64,000 bases of DNA from NCBI GenBank assembly GCA_964017185.1, contig OZ024871.1:30604488-30668487 (forward strand). Reading direction: 5' to 3'. Positions 11,701-22,149 of this stretch are shown one piece after another. How positions within the stretch are numbered: the first letter of the stretch is position 1; every line of letters begins with the position of its first letter. The position numbers were made by a program, and so were the translations under genes. Source of the stretch: Rugalucina vietnamica. Taxonomy: Eukaryota > Mollusca > Bivalvia > Lucinida > Lucinidae. Under the pieces are notes generated by a model that searched no databases, was not told the origin of the DNA, and worked only from the letters and a program-made list of their open reading frames with translations.

Positions 11701-12268
11701 TCAATATGCCATCAAGATATGCTTTAGTGGTAAAATTTCTCCCAAAGGATCCGGTGCCAGATACTCTGATCACAGCCGGTGCCCAAAAAATACAACTTCA
11801 GGTGTGCTCCGAAAGGATCCGTTTCTACATGACTTTCTGGTGATAGTTAATATTTTACTTTTTGTGAGCGAATTAGTGTATTTTGATTGGGTTTTACTGT
11901 GTGGTAGTACAAAAAATATATTTCATATTGTATTTCGAAGACATTTCGTTGCAAATATCTTCATTTGCGATTAAAAAAGCGGTTTTGAGTGCAGTCTGTA
12001 CTGTCGCATTCTTAAAGAATGGTACTTATTTCATTTAAAACGGCGAAAACAAAGAAGCACATTGCGAATTTTCGCTTCAGCTACCAAATTCATTTTGTTG
12101 TGCATTACGTGGACTATTTATTTGAGGATATCACCCAACGGTTGATTATGTTTCTAGCGTCTAAAGGTCTTCGTCTACCAATTTCCTCTGAAAGGAACCG
12201 TCCCTTCCTCCGAAAGGAACGGGAAACGCATATTTCCTCTGAAAGGATCCGTTTTGGTTACCTACCGT
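8749..12268 (+). mobile_element. TIR element copy 1 (interrupted)
   Basis: This is the left member of the dimer. The motif GGATCCTTTC or GGTTCCTTTC recurs in both orientations near the ends, as subterminal transposase-binding repeats often do. A 1585-bp foreign element sits at 9360-10944. Short open frames here recur unchanged in copy 2 and have no recognisable domains. Confidence 0.8.
9360..10944. mobile_element. 1.6-kb TIR element with TTGGGCCAA-type subterminal repeats, GT target duplication
   Basis: The ends are a perfect inverted CCCAGATAGC, and the flanking GT (9358-9359, 10945-10946) is single in the uninterrupted copy 2 (ATGTTTGGTACTAC). TGGGCCAA/TTGGCCCA words recur through the outer 200-300 bp on both sides. 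The interior is AT-rich with no recognisable protein. The 2-bp duplication does not identify a superfamily. Confidence 0.8.
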
Positions 12269-14201
12269 ACGGTAGGTAACCAAAACGGATCCTTTCAGAG
12301 GAAATGTGCGTTGCCGGTTCCTTTCGGATGAAGGGACGGTTCCTTTCAGAGGAAATCGTCAATATCGTCGTCGTTGTGTTTAGAGAAACGATTTTTTGAG
12401 GTTTTATCGTGAACAATAAGTGCAAAACGTGTGTGCACGTAATGACGTTGTAATCAAGGTACAATCTCAGCGCTTTCTTTATGTGCACAACCATTTCGTA
12501 ATTGCTTTCGAGATAAAAATGTTGGCCGAGAACTGCTTTTTGTGACGACAGGCAGGCGAAAACCCTTAAATATTTGGGAAAATGTCATTGATCAAAACGT
12601 TTTAGCACTTCTTGTCCCTAGATATTGTATTTGCCAATCTGAAATTAAATGAATAAAGTGGTAATATACTTGTACTTGATAAATAAACGTGAAAAACAAC
12701 TTCTGTTGGTGGTAACGGTTCCTCAAGGAGACAGACACAGGATCCTTTCGGAGCTGAGGCTATGGATCCTTCAGGAGGAAATGTGCTTACATGCATTACC
12801 TTCACATGATGATACCACTTCAGACGGTTACTATTCTTTCAATCACCGAAAATGATGACGGGTAACAAAATGTTTGGTACTACAACTATGTACTGTAAAT
12901 AACTTAGACGTGTAAAATTAAGAGTGTTTCTGCTAGTTTGTCAAAAATAAGGTCGGAAAAAAGAACACTTTATGATATTTTCATTACTCCAGATTCTTTT
13001 TAATACGTAAGCATTCCACATTGTAACAAACGAGTTTTTATTTGTAAACTTTAAGGACAAGAAGTAAATAAATAAGGTCCAGGAACTGCATATGTCTATA
13101 AATAGATCAGGGGAAACAATAGTAGAATTAGCGACTCAAAGCCGAAAATCGTTTGATTTTACTAGTTTTGTAGGCTATTTAATGTTTTTACTGGAAGTTT
13201 TTTGCTGCTGCTAAAATTTAATAAAAAAACACACGATTAACACGAAAATGATGCAGCTACAGGTAATGTTACAAAATCCACAATCGGTTCGACTTTTGTT
13301 TAAATGCAACTAAAGGAGCGAGGTCACGAAGTGCAGGTTTGCTAGACAGTGCAACTAGAAAATATGGCAATAAGACTAAACGCACAGCCCCTTAAATGTT
13401 TATTTTTCGGTACACAAGGAAGTAATTCTACCATTTCATGGTTTTGATCAAGCCTTTCGTGGAGCATGCCTTAGGGACCCACTGGACGGTATTACTGGAT
13501 TGTAGGTGTCTACACACAAATCACACAAATGATTTGTTTTCTCCTTGATTGGCGCATTTAGGATTTTGCGGCAACTTGAATGGAATGACGGTATCAGTGG
13601 CTATAAAAGATCTTACAGAAAAGAATAGCTAGTCAATATGCCATCAAGATATGCTTTAGTGGTAAAATTTCTCCCAAAGGATCCGGTGCCAGATACTCTG
13701 ATCACAGCCGGTGCCCAAAAAATACAACTTCAGGTGTGCTCCGAAAGGATCCGTTTCTACATGACTTTCTGGTGATAGTTAATATTTTACTTTTTGTGAG
13801 CGAATTAGTGTATTTTGATTGGGTTTTACTGTGTGGTAGTACAAAAAATATATTTCATATTGTATTTCGAAGACATTTCGTTGCAAATATCTTCATTTGC
13901 GATTAAAAAAGCGGTTTTGAGTGCAGTCTGTACTGTCGCATTCTTAAAGAATGGTACTTATTTCATTTAAAACGGCGAAAACAAAGAAGCACATTGCGAA
14001 TTTTCGCTTCAGCTACCAAATTCATTTTGTTGTGCATTACGTGGACTATTTATTTGAGGATATCACCCAACGGTTGATTATGTTTCTAGCGTCTAAAGGT
14101 CTTCGTCTACCAATTTCCTCTGAAAGGAACCGTCCCTTCCTCCGAAAGGAACGGGAAACGCATATTTCCTCTGAAAGGATCCGTTTTGGTTACCTACCGT
14201 G
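12269..14201 (+). mobile_element. TIR element copy 2 (uninterrupted)
   Basis: This is the right member of the dimer and contains the empty site for the 9360-10944 element. Its terminal inverted repeats extend about 100 bp with a few mismatches. It lacks only the first base (C) of the ideal left terminus because of the fused junction. Confidence 0.8.
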
Positions 14202-16409
14202 CATATAGACTGTCAAGGCATGACTTCAACTATGTATGGGATTTACAATAAATCACTTAGCAAAAGTATAGCATGGGAATGCATACGTTGTGGAATGCCA
14301 AACTTTTCCACTTCGTTGTTTGACACTACAGCTTCTCTTGAGATATCCAACAGATTTGAGTCCCTTTCGTCCCTGTCCGAGCCTGACAGTCCGATACCAG
14401 ACAATATTGCCCCCCCCAATGCAGCTTCTTCGCCTATTGTGCAAACAAAAGAAGCAAAACCCAGGACCAAAAGGGCGGTCCTGAACCACCCCTTGAGAAT
14501 TTTGATCATGAATTGTCAGTCAATTAAAAATAAAAAGGCTGAAATTCACACTGTCATAGAATCGGCTAAACCTGACATCATATTGGGGAATGAGTCATGG
14601 TTAACCCCAGACATTAAAAACTCAGAGATTTTTCCAGATTCCTTTGATGCTATCCGGAAAGACAGAGCTAGTGATGCGCATGGTGGTGTCTTCATTGCTT
14701 TTAGGCGTGATCTTCTCTGTACTGATGCTCCGGAATTGGACACCAAGTGCGAAATAATTTGGTGTAAGTTGAACATTATTGGATGTAGGACTTTGTACCT
14801 TGGATCATTCTATCGTCCCCCTAGGTTCCCAACTCAGGAGCTTGAACTGAAATACCTTGAGGATTTTAATACTTCACTTTCTCGGATTATGTCAAATAAA
14901 AATGCCCATGTTCTTGTAGGCGGAGACTTCAATTGTGGTGATATTGAGTGGAGCACAATGCAGGTACCCGAGGGGGTCCCAAAGAGGCCAGTTCAGACTA
15001 AACTTGTGGAGATAATACAGGATCACTGCCTCTCCCAAATGGTAAATATACACACCCGAGAAGACAAGACCCTTGATTTACTCTTCACTAACTCGCCATC
15101 CCCAATTAACCGTGTTAAAGGGATGCCCCCGATCGGCAAAGCAGATCATGACATTGTCTATATTGAATATGACATAAAGGCTAAACGGGTTCAGCAGGCC
15201 CCGCGTAAGATTTTCCTATATAAACGAGCGGATATGGACGGTCTCCATGACCATCTAGCGCGCTATAGGGATTCGTTCCTTTCAACTGACCATAGTCAGG
15301 TGTCAGTCAATGACATGTGGGTCAGTTTTAAGTCGGAGGTTCTCTCGGCTATTGAAAGGTTTATTCCATCAAAAATGACCAAGACAAAATATAGCTTACC
15401 ATGGATCGATAGCTCGATCAAACGCTTGATAAGGAAACGTGATAAACTTTACTTTCGTGCTCGCAAGTCAAGCAGCCCTGACATTAAGAACCATTACAAA
15501 CGGTTCAGAGCACATGTTCAAAAGAGCATTAGAGATGCATATTGGAAGCATATTACCAATATCTTCTCCTTTGAAAATGATAACCCTGATCCCGATTGTC
15601 CCCGAAAAAATGAAAAGGCAAAAAAGTTTTGGTCATTTGTCAAGTCCCTAAAGAAAGACGCGTCTGGGATCAATACTCTTAGAGAAAATGGTATCTTGAA
15701 GACTGACACTTTGGATAAGGCTAATATTTGTAATAGGCAGTTTCAGTCAGCCTTCACTCGCGAATCAGATGATGAAATCCCCTCCAAAGGCACAAGTCCT
15801 TTCACCGCTATGGGTGAAATTACAGTTGACCCCAATGGGGTCATTAAACTGTTGAATAACTTGAATATACATAAGGCGCCTGGGCCAGATGGCCTGAGTG
15901 CTAGGGTGTTGAAGGAATGTAGTTCTGAAATTGCTCCTGTACTGACCTATATCTTCAATGAGTCGCTTGCTCAGGGTGCTGTACCAGACGATTGGCGACA
16001 GGCAAATGTAGCCCCGGTATTTAAGAAAGGTGAGAAATACGATGCAGCTAATTATCGACCGGTGTCGCTTACTTGTATCTGTTGCAAAACTCTAGAGCAT
16101 ATAATAGTCAGCAACATAAACAAACACTTGGCTCTTGAAAACATTCTTGCTGACTGTCAGCATGGGTTCCGAAGTCAAAGGTCTTGCGAAACCCAGTTAG
16201 TTCAGTTTTATCATGATTTGGTTAGTAATCTGGACCGAGCAGTGGGTCGTGGCCACAGGCAGACGGATGTGATTGTCATGGACTTCGCTAAGGCCTTTGA
16301 CAAGGTCCCACATAAAAGGTTATTATACAAACTTGACTTCTACGGGATTAGAGGATCTACACATAAGTGGATCGACTCGTGGCTCTCTGAGCGCTCTCAA
16401 AAAGTGGTA
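14202..16409 (+). CDS. LINE ORF, middle part: end of PHD finger, endonuclease, N-terminal reverse transcriptase
   Basis: The frame resumes at CAT-ATA (H-I) and runs 736 codons to the TA-MITE. After the rest of the PHD finger (WECIRCG) comes a linker, then the APE-like endonuclease: LRILIMNCQSIKNKK, the catalytic E in GNESWLTPD, GGDFNCGDIEWS, and the D-H pair in GKADHDIVY. The reverse transcriptase follows with HKAPGPDGLSARVLKE, DWRQANVAPVFKKG, YRPVSLTCICCK, QHGFRSQRSC and the first catalytic aspartate in MDFAKAFDKVPH. Endonuclease and polymerase residues look intact. The frame stops only because of the 209-bp insertion at 16410. Confidence 0.9.
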
Positions 16410-16618
16410 CTGTAAATCCGGAAATTTTCGCGAGAACTTAATTTTCGCTAATATTCGCGAATTCGTTGCCTCGCGAAAATAAAGTTATCGCTAATTATGA
16501 ATTACAATAAGCTTTATAGACGGTATGAGTACCCGTTCGCGAATTCAAAGTCTCGCTAATAATTAGGAAATCGAAAATTCGCGAAATAAAAGTCACGCGA
16601 AAATTTCCGAACTTACAG
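16410..16618. mobile_element. 209-bp TA-flanked MITE (mariner/Tc1-like)
   Basis: Termini CTGTAAATCCGGAAATTTTC and CTGTAAGTTCGGAAATTTTC (read from the right end) form inverted repeats. TA is duplicated at 16408-16409 and 16619-16620, and the second LINE copy shows the empty site (GTGGTATTAGATGG). TTCGCG words recur inside. TA duplication is the hallmark of mariner/Tc1 mobilisation. Confidence 0.9.
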
Positions 16619-17553
16619 TATTAGATGGCCGTGCCTCAGACCCAGTCCTGGTTCTTTCTGGTGTCCCACAAGGATCGGTCTTAGGACCGGTCCTATTTCT
16701 TATTTTCATTAATGATCTTCCTGACAACATCAGGTCATCTGTTCGGCTATTTGCTGATGATTGTGTATTATACAGAAATGTCAAGTCACCATTGGATTGT
16801 CAAATTTTACAAGATGTCCTGAATAGCTTGGCCAAATGGGAAATGGATTGGCAAATGAAATTCAATGTTAGCAAGTGTCATTCAATGAGGGTGACGCGGC
16901 TACATCCAAGCAGGCATATAGATTTCAATTACACACTGCATCAGCAAACATTAGAACAGGTTCAGTCCGCTAAATACCTCGGTTTAACTATCACAGATGA
17001 TCTTGATTGGGGTCAACACATTTCTGAAATTACATGCAAGGCAACTAAGTCTTTGGGCTTTCTTCGGCGCAATTTGGCACTGGCACCTAGGCATACTAAG
17101 GAAGTTGCATACAAAACATTGGTTCGGCCTCAACTTGAGTATGCAGCTCCTATTTGGCATCCCTATCATGAAACTCAGATTGAGATGGTGGAGAAGGTGC
17201 AGAGGACTGCTGCCCGGTGGACCTGCAGGCGATGGAGGAACACCAGTAGCGTCGGTGAAATGCTAGACGAACTTGAGTGGCCATCCCTGGAGTCTCGCAG
17301 GGAGCGGTCCTCCTTAACCTTCTTCTACAAGATACACTCCGGTACAGTGTCTCTTGATAAAGACAAATACCTGACCCCGGCACCCAATCTAAGGCATACT
17401 CGGGCATCACATGAATCACAATACACAAGACCATTTGCCTATAGTGATGCCCTGAAAAATTCCTTTTTCCCCAGAACTATTCAGGTTTGGAATAGTCTCC
17501 CTTCTTCAGTGGTCCTATCTAAGACCATTGAGGAATTTAAGGCTTCTATTTAA
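16619..17553 (+). CDS. LINE ORF, C-terminal part: reverse transcriptase catalytic core and thumb
   Basis: Across the MITE the LINE frame continues (V-V-L-D-G-R). It contains GVPQGSVLGPVLF, the catalytic FADDCVLYR, KYLGLTI, LGFLRRNLALAP and WHPYHETQIEMVEKVQRTAA, ending in IEEFKASI and a stop at 17551-17553. All reverse-transcriptase signature residues look present. Confidence 0.9.
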
Positions 17554-17967
17554 ATCATTGGCCCAGAGGCATGCGTTTTAGTATGCCTCTCATCTATATC
17601 TTGTAAATAGTTTTAATGGTCCACCCCAAATGTTAAATTTTCCCTTGACTAAATTCTAAATTTAGCCACCCACCCCACACCTGAGGTGATGATCAGAAAT
17701 TGATCGACTCAGTATCAGAAGATAGATAGACACACATATTTGCGTTGGAGTTACTTGTCCGTGGCTCTAAGTTGCAGGAATATGGCTAGCCAAGTGCACA
17801 GTTTTTTTGTTTTTTTTTTTAAACCAACGACCTGATTTCAAGTCAAAATGCATTAACCAGGGCTTAAAGTTTCAAACTGTGGTTTGAGCTGACGCGCACC
17901 ATCATAATACAAAAAATGACATATGAAAATTTATTCAGCACAAACACATTCACGCTCGATGGTTATG

Positions 17968-17974
17968 GCTGATA

Positions 17975-18060
<86 letters not shown>
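17968..18060. repeat. (CTAT)n microsatellite
   Basis: About 23 uninterrupted CTAT units form the 3' tail of the minus-strand LINE copy. The plus-strand copy ends in a short GATA run nearby. Confidence 0.95.
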
Positions 18061-18061
<1 letters not shown>

Positions 18062-18229
18062 CTGATACTGAGTCGATCAATTTCTGATCATCACCTCAGG
18101 TGTGGGGTGGGTGGCTAAATTTAGAATTTAGTCAAGGGAAAAGAAAACATTTGGGGTGGACCATTAAAACTATTCACAAGATATAGATGAGAGGCATACT
18201 AAAACGCATGCCTCTGGGCTAATGATTTA

Positions 18230-19360
18230 AATAGAAGCATTAAATTCCTCAATGGTCTTAGATAGGACCACTGATCGAAGAAGGGAGGCTATTCCAAACC
18301 GGAATAGTTCTGGGGAAAAAGGAATTTTTCAGGGCATCACTATAGGCAAATGGTCTTGTGTATTGTGATTCATGTGATGCCCGAGTATGCCTTAGATTGG
18401 GTGCCGGGGTCAGGTATTTGTCTTTATCAAGAGACACTGTACCGGAGTGTATCTTGTAGAAGAAGGTTAAGGAGGACCGCTCCCTGCGAGACTCCAGGGA
18501 TGGCCACTCAAGTTCGTCTAGCATTTCGCCGACGCTACTGGTGTTCCTCCATCGCCTGCAGGTCCACCGGGCAGCAGTCCTCTGCACCTTCTCCACCATC
18601 TCAATCTGAGTTTCATGATAGGGATGCCAAATAGAGCTGCATACTCAAGTTGAGGCAGAACCAATGTTTTGTATGCAACTTCCTTAGTATGCCTAGGTGC
18701 CAGTGCCAAATTGCGCCGAAGAAAACCCAAAGTCTTAGTTGCCTTGCATGTAATTTCAGAAATGTGTTGACCCCAATCAAGATCATCTGTGATAGTTAAA
18801 CCGAGGTATTTAGCGGACTGAACCTGTTCTAATGTTTGCTGATGCAGTGTGTAATTGAAATCTATATGCCTGCTTGGATGTAGCCGCGTCACCCTCATTG
18901 AATGATTTGCTGACATTGAATTTCATTTGCCAATCCATTTCCCATTTGGCCAAGCTGTTCAGGTCATCTTGTAAAATTTGACAATCCAATGGTGACTTGA
19001 CATTTCTGTATAAAACACAATCATCAGCAAATAGCCGAACAGATAACCTGATGTTGTCAGGAAGATCATTAATGAAAATAAGAAATAGGACCGGTCCTAA
19101 GACCGATCCTTGTGGGACACCAGAAAGAACCGGGACTGGATCTGAGGCACGGCCATCTAATACCACTTTTTGAGAGCGCTCAGAGAGCCACGAGTCGATC
19201 CACTTATGTGTAGATCCTCTAATCCCGTAGAAGTCAAGTTTGTATAATAACCTTTTATGTGGGACCTTGTCAAAGGCCTTAGCGAAATCCATGACAATCA
19301 CATCCGTCTGCCTGTGGCCACGACCCACTGCTCGGTCCAGATTACTAACCAAATCATGAT
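18230..19360 (-). pseudogene. LINE copy 2 reverse transcriptase C-terminal part, frameshifted
   Basis: Minus-strand frames carry DFAKAFDKVPH, GVPQGSVLGP, FADDCVLYR and the thumb region found in copy 1. The frame changes at about 18905, where AAGTGTC of copy 1 is shortened, and again at about 18277, near the C-terminus. A functional product is not expected. Confidence 0.85.
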
Positions 19361-20868
19361 GATAGTTCGTCTCTCACTAATGAGAAAGACCATCATTATT
19401 TCTTGAATAGTGCTGATGTGTGTTGGTGAGTTCTTTGATGGCTGACTAGGCCAATTCTGGCTCTAAACTGTCGGTTGCAAGTACAGCAAGTCAATGTCAT
19501 AGAGTCTGATGGTGCCACATTTGTTTTAGCTTTGCGCTCTCTTCGCTTTCTTTCAGCTTCACAGATTCTCTTCTTTTCATAAAGAGCTGCTCCTTTGTTG
19601 ATGAGACCTCGCCACTTTGATCGCTCCTGTGCAGTCTGTTCCCAGGACCCCATTGGTATTTCGAAATCCTTCAGAGAGGCTTTGAGGGTGTCTTTGTAGC
19701 GTTTCTTCTGGCCACCTTGAGAGCGCTTTCCCTCCTGTAGTTCTCCATAGAAAACTTTCTTTGGAAGTCGCGCATCAGGCATTTTTATAACATGGCCAGT
19801 CCATCTTAGCTGTGCTAGCTTTAAGACTGTATGCATGCTTTGCATCCCTGCTTTCGTCAGGACCTCTGTGTCTGGAATCTTGTCCTGCCACTTGATTTTT
19901 AACAACTTTCTCAAACAGCTTAAGTGGAAATGGTTAAGTCTCTTTGCATGGCGTTGGTATACTGTCCAGGTCTCACATGCATACAAGAGGGTTGGCAGTA
20001 CCACAGCCTTGTAGACTTTCAGCTTGGTGTCAAGCTTGATTCCATTTCGCTCCCAGACATTTGCACGGAGTCGTCCGAATGCCACACTAGCCTTTGCAAT
20101 TCTGGCAGTGATCTCATCATCAATATGCACTGCTCTGGAGAGAGTGCTTCCCAGGTAGGTGAACTTGTCAACAACTTTCAGTTTTTGCCCATTCACAGTG
20201 ATGGTTGGTTCATTATATGGCTTTCCGGGCGCTGGTTGGTGTACAACCTCTGTCTTTTTTGTGCTGATTGTGAGATCATAGTTATCACATGACTGTGAGA
20301 CTTGATCCATGGCTCTTTGCATTTTTGCCTCTGTGCTGGCATTCTTATCCATATCATCTGCATAGAGGAGCTCATCTAGCACATCAGTCTGGACCTTAGT
20401 TTTGGCTTGCAACCTTCTGAGGTTGAATATGTTGCCATCAAAACGGTACCTGATTGGAAAACCAGTGTCACTGTCCTGAAAAGCATCCATAAGCATGGCA
20501 GAAAACATCATGCTGAACAGTGTTGGTGCCAGAACACAGCCTTGTTTGACCCCATTTGTTACTTCAAATGGTTCAGAGAACTCTCCATCATTTTGCACAC
20601 GTGCCTGCATGCCATCATGAAACTGCCGCACCATTGCTATGAATCTGGGTGGACAGCCAAACTTGGCCATGATTTTCCAGAGTCCATCACGACTAACAGT
20701 GTCAAAAGCTTTGGTGAGGTCAACAAACGTCATGTATAGATCTACATTCTGTTCTTGGCATTTCTCCTGAAGCTGTCTTGCTGTGAATATCATGTCTATT
20801 GTCCCTCTGTCTTTTCTGAATCCACATTGACTTTCTGGGATAAGTCCCGTCTGATCAAGATGAACATT
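19361..20868 (-). mobile_element. 5'-truncated LINE of a different clade nested in LINE copy 2
   Basis: LINE copy 1 is continuous where this block interrupts copy 2 (between CATGAT and AAAACTGAAC), so the block is an insertion. Its 5' end lies inside the reverse transcriptase, and a very short 3' UTR ends in ATCATC, a simple-repeat tail. No clear target duplication can be read because the flanks are similar AT-rich words. Confidence 0.85.
19396..20868 (-). CDS. Partial LINE reverse transcriptase with C-terminal C2H2 finger
   Basis: The frame is open from the truncation point (GLIPESQCGFRKDRGTID) to the stop at 19396; an internal ATG lies at 20793. It shows VDLTKAFDTVSRDGLW, GVKQGCVLAPTLFS, LLYADDMD with the catalytic aspartates, FTYLGSTLSR, YACETWTVYQRH, RWTGHVIKM and GGQKKRYKD. 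It ends with a zinc finger CCTCNRQFRARIGLVSHQRTH. This pattern is shared by a widespread invertebrate LINE group; I cannot fix the clade. The endonuclease and N-terminus are missing, so the copy is dead despite the open frame. Confidence 0.85.
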   Translation of the reverse strand, partial: NVHLDQTGLIPESQCGFRKDRGTIDMIFTARQLQEKCQEQNVDLYMTFVDLTKAFDTVSRDGLWKIMAKFGCPPRFIAMVRQFHDGMQARVQNDGEFSEPFEVTNGVKQGCVLAPTLFSMMFSAMLMDAFQDSDTGFPIRYRFDGNIFNLRRLQAKTKVQTDVLDELLYADDMDKNASTEAKMQRAMDQVSQSCDNYDLTISTKKTEVVHQPAPGKPYNEPTITVNGQKLKVVDKFTYLGSTLSRAVHIDDEITARIAKASVAFGRLRANVWERNGIKLDTKLKVYKAVVLPTLLYACETWTVYQRHAKRLNHFHLSCLRKLLKIKWQDKIPDTEVLTKAGMQSMHTVLKLAQLRWTGHVIKMPDARLPKKVFYGELQEGKRSQGGQKKRYKDTLKASLKDFEIPMGSWEQTAQERSKWRGLINKGAALYEKKRICEAERKRRERKAKTNVAPSDSMTLTCCTCNRQFRARIGLVSHQRTHQHTSALFKK

Positions 20869-21679
20869 AAAACTGAACTAACTGGGTTTCGCAAGACCTT
20901 TGACTTCGGAACCCATGCTGACAGTCAGCAAGAATGTTTTCAAGAGCCAAGTGTTTGTTTATGTTGCTGACTATTATATGCTCTAGAGTTTTGCAACAGA
21001 TACAAGTAAGCGACACCGGTCGATAATTAGCTGCATCGTATTTCTCACCTTTCTTAAATACCGGGGCTACATTTGCCTGTCGCCAATCGTCTGGTACAGC
21101 ACCCTGAGCAAGCGACTCATTGAAGATATAGGTCAGTACAGGAGCAATTTCAGAACTACATTCCTTCAACACCCTAGCACTCAGGCCATCTGGCCCAGGC
21201 GCCTTATGTATATTCAAATTATTCAACAGTTTAATGACCCCTTTGGGGTCAACTGTAATTTCACCCATAGCGGTGAAAGGACTTGTGCCTTTGGAGGGGA
21301 TTTCATCATCTGATTCGCGAGTGAAGGCTGACTGAAACTGCCTATTACAAATATTAGCCTTATCCAAAGTGTCAGTCTTCAAGATACCATTTTCTCTAAG
21401 AGTATTGATCCCAGACGCGTCTTTCTTAAGGGACTTGACAAATGACCAAAACTTTTTTGCCTTTTCATTTTTTCGGGGACAATCGGGATCAGGGTTATCA
21501 TTTTCAAAGGAGAAGATATTGGTAATATGCTTCCAATATGCATCTCTAATGCTCTTTTGAACATGTGCTCTGAACCGTTTGTAATGGTTGTTAATGTCAG
21601 GGCTACTTGACTTGCGAGCACGAAAGTAAAGTTTATCACGTTTCCTTATCAAGCGTTTGATCGAGCTATCGATCCATGG
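20869..21679 (-). pseudogene. LINE copy 2, N-terminal reverse transcriptase segment
   Basis: The minus strand repeats copy 1 from MPWIDSSIKRLIRKRDKLYF to QRSCETQLVQF almost without change. It is bounded by the nested LINE on one side and the 178-bp element on the other. Confidence 0.85.
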
Positions 21680-21857
21680 CATGCGCGGATCCAGAGGGGG
21701 GGACCGGGGGTCCGAACCCCCCCTGGAATTTGGAAATTTTACCTAAAAAAAAGGTAATTTCGGGATTTTTTGGGGGGTTGGACCCCCCCTCGTCTTTGAC
21801 CAAAAATTACCATTTTCTTTGGACCCCCTCTCATGAAAATTTCTGGATCCGCGCATG
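21680..21857. mobile_element. 178-bp MITE with CATGCGCGGATCCAGA ends, in LINE copy 2
   Basis: Perfect inverted termini CATGCGCGGATCCAGA are flanked by CATGG on each side (21675-21679, 21858-21862), and copy 1 has one CCATGGTAAGC at this site. The interior has G-runs and C-runs. A second copy is at 29903-30078. Confidence 0.85.
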
Positions 21858-22149
21858 CATGGTAAGCTATATTTTGGCTTGGTCATTTTTGATGGAATAA
21901 ACATTTCAATAGCCGAAAGAACCTCCGACTTAAAACTGACCCACATGTCATTGACTGACACCTGACTATGGTCAGTTGAAAGGAACGAATCCCTATAGCG
22001 CGCTAGATGGTCATGGAGACCGTCCATATCCGCTCGTTTATATAGGAAAAACCTGCTGAATCCGTTTAGCCTTAATGTCGTATTCAATATAGACAATGTC
22101 ATGATCTGCTTTGCCGATCGGGGGCATCCCTTTAACACGGTTAATTGGG
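21858..22149 (-). pseudogene. LINE copy 2, endonuclease C-terminal remnant
   Basis: The minus strand carries copy 1 text from the KADHDIVYIEY region to ERFIPSK, with a small deletion after IQQ (near 22052) that breaks frame. The truncation point is at about 22149. Confidence 0.75.

Larger units (their letters stand above)
8749..14201. mobile_element. Tandem dimer of a 1.93-kb CACGGTAG-ended TIR element inserted in the LINE
   Basis: The block starts CACGGTAGGTAACCAAAACG and ends in its reverse complement, flanked by CATAT on both sides (8744-8748 and 14202-14206). In the middle (12249-12288) two element ends meet back-to-back in a palindrome centred on CCGTACGG, which is the expected end plus start minus the two central bases. 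The left copy (8749-12268) and right copy (12269-14201) are the same length (1933 bp) once the left copy's own insert and its duplicated GT are removed, and they read identically wherever compared. Neither encodes a recognisable transposase, so the element is non-autonomous. CAC termini with a 5-bp duplication recall Transib, and subterminal repeats recall CACTA-like elements; the superfamily is unresolved. Confidence 0.85.
8495..17760 (+). mobile_element. Near full-length CR1/L2-like LINE, split by two DNA-transposon insertions
   Basis: One long frame encodes a PHD finger, an APE-type endonuclease and a reverse transcriptase. It lies in three blocks (8495-8748, 14202-16409, 16619-17553) separated by insertions with clean target duplications (CATAT and TA). 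Leaving out the inserts, the frame is open for about 1129 codons with no other stop, which points to recent activity. The 3' UTR (17554 to about 17740) ends in a GATA-type microsatellite. The 5' limit of the element is uncertain (about 8.4 kb). The clade (CR1, L2 or jockey-like) is judged from the GVPQGSVLGP and FADD reverse-transcriptase motifs and was not tested by phylogeny. Confidence 0.85.
17968..22149 (-). mobile_element. 5'-truncated second copy of the same LINE, facing the first
   Basis: Read on the minus strand, the sequence from 22149 to 18057 repeats the LINE from its mid-endonuclease region (SPINRVKGMPPIGK) to the 3' end with very high identity, then runs into (GATA)n. It is broken by a nested LINE (about 19361-20868) and a 178-bp element (21680-21857), and has small indels of its own. 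Examples are a 2-base loss near 18905 and a 4-base gain near 18277, both shifting frame, and a loss near 22052. Confidence 0.9.

Noticed and set aside
17150-17434. Antisense open frames over the LINE reverse transcriptase (repeated at 18350-18634)
   Set aside because: Shadow of the LINE coding frame; recurs only because the LINE is present twice.
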